Of a stretch of DNA of 64,000 bases, positions 59,389 to 64,000 are shown piece by piece. The notes beneath the pieces were generated by a model. The model saw only the letters and a program-made list of their open reading frames with translations. It was not told the DNA's origin and did no database searches. Position numbers and translations under genes: made by a program. The DNA is from an uncultured Bacteroidota bacterium (GTDB lineage: Bacteria; Bacteroidota; Bacteroidia; Bacteroidales; WCHB1-69), in NCBI GenBank assembly GCA_902786595.1, contig CADADB010000006.1, forward strand, positions 95,277 through 159,276. The letters run 5' to 3'. The first letter of the stretch is position 1; each line of letters begins with the position of its first letter.

Positions 59389-59458
59389 TTCAGCTTTTAG
59401 CTTTTGGCTATTAGCTATTGGCATTTTTTAAGTCCCAAGTCTCAAGTCCAATGTCTAA
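59389..59458. repeat. 7-bp tandem array, 10 units, motif switch in register
   Basis: Five TTTAGCT/ATTGGCT-type units, one T-rich unit, then four AGTCYCA-type units, all in one 7-bp register. The second motif matches the array at 56404; the first matches the array at 10908. Confidence 0.85.
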
Positions 59459-59472
59459 AGAATCTCGCCAGT

Positions 59473-59507
59473 GAATAAGCCAATAGCTAACAGCCAACAG
59501 CCAATAG
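59473..59507. repeat. 7-bp tandem array, unit CCAAYAG, 5 units
   Basis: GAATAAG, CCAATAG, CTAACAG, CCAACAG, CCAATAG, ending 4 bp from the hutH stop. It is the reverse complement of the first half of the array at 59389, so the two could pair into a long imperfect stem. Confidence 0.8.
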
Positions 59508-59511
59508 CTGG

Positions 59512-61005
59512 TTACATCACCACCCGCACGCCCTTGATGAAGTCGATGGACTTCTGGATCAGCTCGTGCATGTAGGTGTCGTTTTCCACGAACGGCACGT
59601 ATTCGCGGTAGATTTTCACGAACTCCTCGATGAATTCAGAGCTCTTCAGCGGTTTGCGGAAGTCGAGGGCTTGGGCGGCGTTAAACAGCTCGATGCCGAG
59701 GATCTTCTCCACGTTGTTGACCACCAAGTAGCACTTTGTGGCGGCGTTCGCGCCCATGCTCACATGGTCTTCCTGGCCTTGCGATGATTCGATGGAGTCG
59801 GTGGAGCAGGGCATCGTGAAGGCCTTGTTCTGGTTCACGATGGAAGCGGCGGCATACTGTGGAATCATGAAGCCGGAGTTGAGGCCAGGGTTCTTCACGA
59901 GGAAGGACGGCAGTCCGCGCTTGCCGCTAATCAGTTGATAGATACGGCGTTCGGAGATGTTGCCGAGTTCTGCCATGGCGATGGAGAGGAAGTCCAAAAC
60001 CAATGCCAACGGCTGACCATGGAAGTTGCCCGCGCTGACGATGATGTCCTCGTCCGGGAATACCGTCGGGTTGTCGGTGACGGAGTTGATTTCGGTTTCG
60101 ACCACGTTCTGTACGTGTTCAATGGCATCTTTGGATGCACCGTGTACCTGCGGCATGCAGCGGAAGGAGTAGGGATCCTGCACGTGCTCTTTGTGTTGGG
60201 CGATAATCTCCGATCCCTCAAGCAGTTGCGAGATATGAGCAGCCGTGGTGATTTGTCCGGCATGCGGGCGCACGAGATGCACGAGCATATTGAACGGCTC
60301 AATGCGGCCGTCGAATGCTTCCAAGGAGATGGCACCGATGATGTCGGCGAGCCAGCTCAGCTTGCGGGCCTTCATCAGCAACCAGACGGCGTATGAGCTC
60401 ATGAACTGCGTACCGTTAAGCAGGGCAAGGCCCTCTTTGGACTTCAGCGTGATGGGCTTCCAACCGAATTTCTCGTTGATTTCGGCGGCAGAGTATTTTT
60501 TGTTGCGGTAATAAACCTCGCCCATGCCGATGATAGGCAACGAAAGGTGTGCTAACGGAGCCAGGTCACCGGAAGCGCCAAGTGAACCTTGTTGATACAC
60601 AACGGGATACACACCCTTATTGTAAAAGTCCACAAGGCGTTGGATGGTGTCGAGCTGCACGCCGGAGTGACCGTACGACAGAGATTGCACTTTCAGGAGC
60701 AGCATAAGTTGCACGATTTCTTGCGGTACCTCTTCGCCCACGCCGCAGGCGTGTGAGATGACCAGGTTGCGTTGCAAGGTCGATAGATCCTTGGCAGAGA
60801 TGTGCTTGCTGCAGAGAGAGCCGAAGCCGGTGGTCACGCCGTAAATCGGTTCTGCGCTCTTGGCTGCCTTGGTGTCCAAGAAGTCGCGGCATTTCTTCAC
60901 CGCCGCAATGGCCTCTTCAGACAGTTCGATTTTCTGCTTGCGCTCAATGATTTTCGATACTTTCTCAATGCTGAGAAACTTGGTTGAAATTTGGTGTTTT
61001 TTCAT
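59512..61005 (-). CDS. hutH: histidine ammonia-lyase
   Basis: 497 residues. The Ala-Ser-Gly triad that cyclises to the MIO cofactor is in GSLGASGDLAPL (144-146), with the catalytic Tyr55 in YGVTTGFGSL. It turns histidine into urocanate, the first step of histidine degradation. The other hut genes (hutU, hutI, ftcD) are not here; the neighbours are a lipoprotein and a disulfide reductase. The sequence is also related to Tyr and Phe ammonia-lyases; the His at position 85 (VISHACGVG) favours histidine as substrate. Confidence 0.93.
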   Translation of the reverse strand: MKKHQISTKFLSIEKVSKIIERKQKIELSEEAIAAVKKCRDFLDTKAAKSAEPIYGVTTGFGSLCSKHISAKDLSTLQRNLVISHACGVGEEVPQEIVQLMLLLKVQSLSYGHSGVQLDTIQRLVDFYNKGVYPVVYQQGSLGASGDLAPLAHLSLPIIGMGEVYYRNKKYSAAEINEKFGWKPITLKSKEGLALLNGTQFMSSYAVWLLMKARKLSWLADIIGAISLEAFDGRIEPFNMLVHLVRPHAGQITTAAHISQLLEGSEIIAQHKEHVQDPYSFRCMPQVHGASKDAIEHVQNVVETEINSVTDNPTVFPDEDIIVSAGNFHGQPLALVLDFLSIAMAELGNISERRIYQLISGKRGLPSFLVKNPGLNSGFMIPQYAAASIVNQNKAFTMPCSTDSIESSQGQEDHVSMGANAATKCYLVVNNVEKILGIELFNAAQALDFRKPLKSSEFIEEFVKIYREYVPFVENDTYMHELIQKSIDFIKGVRVVM

Positions 61006-61042
61006 TTTATTACGATTTATTATTGTTATTTTTGATTTTTTG

Positions 61043-61147
61043 TGATCAGCGATCAGTGATTAGTGAACAGTGATCAGGCAAAAGGCAATAGGGAACAGGC
61101 AACAGCATTTATCATTCTTAATTTTTAATTCTTAATTCTGAATTACA
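61043..61147. repeat. 7-bp tandem array, 15 units, three motif families in one register
   Basis: TGATCAG/TGATTAG units (5), then GCAATAG/GCAACAG units (4), then CATTCTT/AATTCTT units (6), all in one unbroken 7-bp register over 105 bp. The stop codon and last codons of the disulfide reductase lie in the final units. Confidence 0.88.
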
Positions 61148-62805
61148 TTGTGTCTGCCTGTCAGCCGATACGTCCGCATCCCGCCGATGAGATTATACAC
61201 CTCCTCAAATCCGTTCTGCATGAGGATGCGGGAGGCGACGTAGCCACGCAGACCGACCTCGCAGAAGACCACGATTTTCTTTCCTTCGGGAATCTCTTCC
61301 AGAAACTCGCGCAGCTCATCCACGGAGTAGCGGGTTGCTCCTTCAATGGTACCGTTCTTGTATTCAGGTAGTTCGCGGACATCCAAGAGGAAGAAGTCTT
61401 CATTGTTGTCAATCATTTCGTCCAGCTGTTTCACGTGGATGGGGTTCATCAGGTGGGCAAAGATGTTCTCGGCCACCATACCGGCGAACATCACAGGACT
61501 CTTGGCCGACCCGAACGGCGGCGCATAGGTGTGCTCGCTGTTCACCAAGTCGAAAATCGTGCCATGGTGTTTTAGCAATAAGGAGATGGTGTCAATCTGT
61601 TTGTCAATATTTTGCGTCCCGATGGCCTGGGCACCGTAAATCGTGCCGTCTTCCGTGGAGAAGTTCAGTTTTAGCGACATTGGGGTGCTTCCCGGATAGT
61701 AGGTGGCGTGCGCGGCTGGATGCACGATGACGGTTTCGTAGGCGAGATTCGCTCGTTGCAAAGCCGCTTCGTTCAGTCCTGTGCTGGCCACGGCCAAATC
61801 GAAAATCTTGGCGATGGCAGTGCCCACAGAACCTTGATAGACAACGCTTTCGGGATAGACCATGTTCATGGCGGCGATACGTGCCTGCGCGTTCGCGGGA
61901 CCCGCCAAGAAGTTGCAGTATGGAACGCCCGTCACGGGATGCGGGAACTCGATGGCATCCCCCACCGCGAAAATGCGCTCGTCGGAGGTCTGCAAGTATT
62001 CGTTGACCTTGATGCCCCGGCCGATTTCCAGACCGGCGGCTTCGGCCAATGCCGTGTTCGGACGCACACCGATGCTCAGCACTGCGAGATCGCAGGATAA
62101 CTTCTGCCCGTCCTCTAAGCAGACGGTCAGCTGGTCGCCGCTTTCCTCAAACCCGCTAATGCCGTTACCAGTAATCAGCTGCACGCCCTTGTCTCTCAGA
62201 TGCTTCTCCGCGATGGCTGCGATGGGTTCATCCACGGGCGTGAGGATGTGGTCGGCTTTCTCCACTACTGTAATCTGGTAACCGATCTTGTGCAAGTTCT
62301 CTGCCATTTCCAACCCGATAAAACCACCACCGATGATAACTGCTTTCGCGTTATCGTGCAGTGATTCAATGGCTTGCATCTTGATTTTGTCGCAGTCGCT
62401 GACGCTACGCAGGGTAAAGATCTTCTCACTGTGGATGCCGGGCAGTTCAGGAATCACCGGTTCGGCGCCGGGCGACAGCAAGAGGATGTCGTAGTCCTCG
62501 GTGTAAGTCTTGCCGTTGCGCAGGTTCTTGACCTCCACGGTGTGCGACTCGCGGTTGATGGCGGTCACTTCCTGCAACGTCCTGACATCCACATCGTAAC
62601 GGTTGCCGAACGACACGGGGGTCTGCACGAACAGCCGCTTCCGGTCTTCGATGGTGTTGCCGATGTAGTAGGGCATACCGCAGTTGGCGTACGAGATGTA
62701 CTCGCCCTTCTCGAACACGATGATTTCGGCATCTTCGTTCAGTCTTCTAAGTCGCGCGGCCGCCGATGCTCCGCCGGCGACGCCGCCTATGATGAGGTAT
62801 TTCAT
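61132..62805 (-). CDS. CoA-disulfide reductase with C-terminal rhodanese domain
   Basis: 557 residues. An FAD-binding motif at the N-terminus (IIGGVAGGASAAARLRRL), the single redox-active Cys42 of the CoADR class in SYANCGMPYYIG, an NAD-binding GGGFIGLEMA, and the FAD-contacting AVGDAIEF. Residues about 450-557 form a rhodanese domain whose active-site loop is CEVGLRG (near Cys512). CoADR-rhodanese fusions reduce CoA disulfide, CoA persulfide or polysulfide with NADH, keeping the thiol pool reduced. The last residues (VIQN) are encoded by a 7-bp array. Confidence 0.92.
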   Translation of the reverse strand: MKYLIIGGVAGGASAAARLRRLNEDAEIIVFEKGEYISYANCGMPYYIGNTIEDRKRLFVQTPVSFGNRYDVDVRTLQEVTAINRESHTVEVKNLRNGKTYTEDYDILLLSPGAEPVIPELPGIHSEKIFTLRSVSDCDKIKMQAIESLHDNAKAVIIGGGFIGLEMAENLHKIGYQITVVEKADHILTPVDEPIAAIAEKHLRDKGVQLITGNGISGFEESGDQLTVCLEDGQKLSCDLAVLSIGVRPNTALAEAAGLEIGRGIKVNEYLQTSDERIFAVGDAIEFPHPVTGVPYCNFLAGPANAQARIAAMNMVYPESVVYQGSVGTAIAKIFDLAVASTGLNEAALQRANLAYETVIVHPAAHATYYPGSTPMSLKLNFSTEDGTIYGAQAIGTQNIDKQIDTISLLLKHHGTIFDLVNSEHTYAPPFGSAKSPVMFAGMVAENIFAHLMNPIHVKQLDEMIDNNEDFFLLDVRELPEYKNGTIEGATRYSVDELREFLEEIPEGKKIVVFCEVGLRGYVASRILMQNGFEEVYNLIGGMRTYRLTGRHNVIQN

Positions 62806-62814
62806 ATTTTTAAT

Positions 62815-62940
62815 GGTTATGGGTTATGGGTTATAGGTTATCGAAGCCTCTGATGAGACTTAAGACGTGAGACGTGAGACGTTGGGGTTGTTCGTTACCA
62901 CGCGCCTTACGTCCACGTCTTACGTCCTACGTCTAACGTC
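62815..62940. repeat. 7-bp tandem arrays GGTTATN, GACGTGA and inverted YNACGTC
   Basis: Four GGTTATN units (62815-62842), then GACTTAA, GACGTGA (twice) and GACGTTG (62857-62884), a degenerate centre, and five units of the complementary sense CCACGTC/TTACGTC/CTACGTC/TAACGTC up to 62940. The stop codon of purC lies in the last units. Confidence 0.8.
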
Positions 62941-63880
62941 TATTACTCAGCCACTTCGTTACATTGTCATAAATCCGTTGCTCCACGTTGTCGGCGGGGG
63001 CGGGGACGAACTTCTCGCCGGTGATGTGCTCGTAGAGCTCAATGTAGCGGTTGGTGATGCCGTTGACGACCTCTTCGGTCATTTCGGGCACCTGCTGGCC
63101 CTCCTGTCCTTGGAAGCCGTTGGCCATCAGCCACTCGCGCACGAACTCCTTCGACAACTGCTTCTGCGGCAGACCTTTGGCGAATTGCTCTTCATAGCCC
63201 TGCGCGTAGAAGTAACGGGAGGAGTCGGGGGTGTGGATTTCGTCGATGAGGTAGATCTTGTCGTCGGTCTTGCCGAACTCGTACTTGGTATCGACGAGGA
63301 TCAATCCTTTCTTGGCTGCGATTTCGGTGCCGCGAAGAAAGAGTTTCATCGTGTAGTCCTCCAACACGGCGTAGTCTTCGGGAGAGACGAGACCCTTGGC
63401 GAGGATTTCCTCCTTGGAGATGTCAGCGTCATGCCCGCCCTGCTCGGCCTTGGTGGTCGGGGTGATGAGCGGCACCGGGAACTTCTGGTTCTCCTTCATG
63501 CCGTCGGGCAGGATGTTGCCGCAGAGGTTGCGTCCGCCGTTCTTGTAGAAACGCCACGCGCTGCCGCACAGGTAGCCGCGCACGATCATCTCCACCGGGA
63601 AGCCCTTGCAGACGCGGCCCACCGTGACCATCGGGTCGGGGGAGGCCATCTTCCAATTCGGACAGATGTCGCTGGTGGCATCCAAGAACTTGGATGCTAT
63701 CTGGTTGAGGATCTGTCCTTTGTAAGGGATGCCCTTCGGTAAAATGACATCAAAGGCGGAGATGCGGTCTGAAGCGACCATCACTAAAACATCGTCCAAG
63801 AAATAAACATCGCGGACTTTTCCGTGATACACCGATTTTTGATTCGGAAATTGGTAATTGGTTTTTGTTAAGGCGTTCAT
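62933..63880 (-). CDS. purC: phosphoribosylaminoimidazole-succinocarboxamide synthase
   Basis: 315 residues, the longer SAICAR synthase type. The ATP-binding opening is [20 protein letters not shown], followed by [20 protein letters not shown], and the substrate loop is [14 protein letters not shown]; the metal-binding region is [14 protein letters not shown]. It condenses CAIR with aspartate in purine synthesis. No other pur gene is near. Both ends of the gene touch 7-bp arrays: the stop codon lies in one and the sequence 5 bp before the start codon in another. Confidence 0.96.
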   Translation of the reverse strand: MNALTKTNYQFPNQKSVYHGKVRDVYFLDDVLVMVASDRISAFDVILPKGIPYKGQILNQIASKFLDATSDICPNWKMASPDPMVTVGRVCKGFPVEMIVRGYLCGSAWRFYKNGGRNLCGNILPDGMKENQKFPVPLITPTTKAEQGGHDADISKEEILAKGLVSPEDYAVLEDYTMKLFLRGTEIAAKKGLILVDTKYEFGKTDDKIYLIDEIHTPDSSRYFYAQGYEEQFAKGLPQKQLSKEFVREWLMANGFQGQEGQQVPEMTEEVVNGITNRYIELYEHITGEKFVPAPADNVEQRIYDNVTKWLSNRR

Positions 63881-63884
63881 ATTG

Positions 63885-63940
63885 GGTTTAAGGTTTATAG
63901 TTTAAGGGTTAAGGGTTAAGGTTTAAGGTTTAAGGGTTAA
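63885..63940. repeat. 7-bp tandem array, unit GGKTTAA, 8 units
   Basis: GGTTTAA, GGTTTAT, AGTTTAA, GGGTTAA (twice), GGTTTAA (twice), GGGTTAA, starting 5 bp upstream of the purC start codon, so it occupies the leader of purC. Confidence 0.88.
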
Positions 63941-63952
63941 TGAAAACATTTT

Positions 63953-63989
63953 CCTTGAACGTGCCCCGGCAGGGGCAAAAGCTCGGTAG
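63953..63989. repeat. GCCCC-loop-GGGGC repeat element (copy 3)
   Basis: CCTTGAACGT, hairpin GCCCC-GGCA-GGGGC (63963-63976), AAAAGCTCGGTAG, up to the window end; the element may continue beyond it. Confidence 0.7.
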
Positions 63990-64000
63990 AAATGAGGGAG

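Noticed and set aside
62867-63742. 291-codon plus-strand open frame opposite purC
   Set aside because: Antisense shadow of a conserved enzyme; starts in a repeat array.
63885-63940. telomere-like sequence
   Set aside because: TTAAGGG resembles the plant telomere unit only by chance; other arrays with the same period have unrelated units, and the DNA is clearly bacterial.

Overview
The window comes from a Bacteroidota genome, most likely an uncultured Bacteroidales. The evidence is a complete type IX secretion translocon gene (sprA) directly behind ruvA, surface proteins of the T9SS and FISUMP (Fibrobacter succinogenes major paralogous domain) type, GH92 and GH97 glycosidases, and about twenty promoters carrying the phylum-specific -7 box TAnnTTTG. 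Shine-Dalgarno sequences are mostly absent; corA is the exception. The genus cannot be fixed from sequence alone.

Layout. 1-10907: the end of an endonuclease/exonuclease/phosphatase protein, comEC, ruvA and the 2,434-codon sprA. 10967-18297, mostly minus strand: a vSGLT-like sugar symporter, an XRE regulator followed by a decayed membrane-protein fragment, LD-carboxypeptidase, a VanX-type dipeptidase, an AAA/DUF4143 ATPase (plus strand), galactokinase and a small membrane protein. 18505-22399, plus strand: a lipoprotein, an AbiE-type (type IV) toxin-antitoxin pair behind a nested palindromic operator, an ECF sigma factor with a membrane partner, and a DUF937 protein. 22527-30655, minus strand: galM, two membrane proteins, a flavoprotein reductase, a GH97 glycosidase, rfbC and a ClC channel. 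30734-33465, plus strand: a secreted protein of unknown function, manA and a tRNA-modifying methyltransferase. 33492-41607: large FN3-like and FISUMP surface proteins, one of them frameshifted. 41962: tRNA-Ala(GGC). 42074-51942, minus strand: VanX-type lipoprotein, dxs, glycosyltransferase, LptF/G permease, transketolase N-terminal half, ruvC, a retropepsin-like protease, corA and an M20 amidohydrolase. 52151-56344, plus strand: GH92 and two tandem TonB paralogs. 56506-63880, minus strand: small membrane protein, BrkB family protein, nadC, lipoprotein, hutH, CoA-disulfide reductase with rhodanese domain, and purC.

Functional threads. Galactose: a GH97 enzyme with retaining alpha-galactosidase-like features, the sodium/sugar symporter, GalM and GalK make a plausible release-import-phosphorylation route, scattered rather than in one operon and without galT here. 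Peptidoglycan peptide turnover: LdcA plus two VanX-type dipeptidases. Surface: SprA exports proteins such as the FN3 protein at 33492-36299, which has a C-terminal sorting domain. The transketolase half, permease, glycosyltransferase, dxs and possibly the dipeptidase form one tightly packed operon.

The most unusual feature is in the spacers. About twenty spacer arrays are built of degenerate tandem units of exactly 7 bp, with a different unit at each site, plus two 8-bp arrays flanking corA. Most begin at, or within about 6 bp of, a stop codon, and several supply that stop codon. They are absent from the divergent promoter spacers, and some change unit motif or strand without losing the 7-bp register. 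A separate 28-bp palindrome family (GTAGAGACG...CGTCTCTAC and variants) supplies the stop codons of galM, ruvC and the M20 gene, and a third family (GCCCC-loop-GGGGC followed by a CGGTAG tail) occurs three times.
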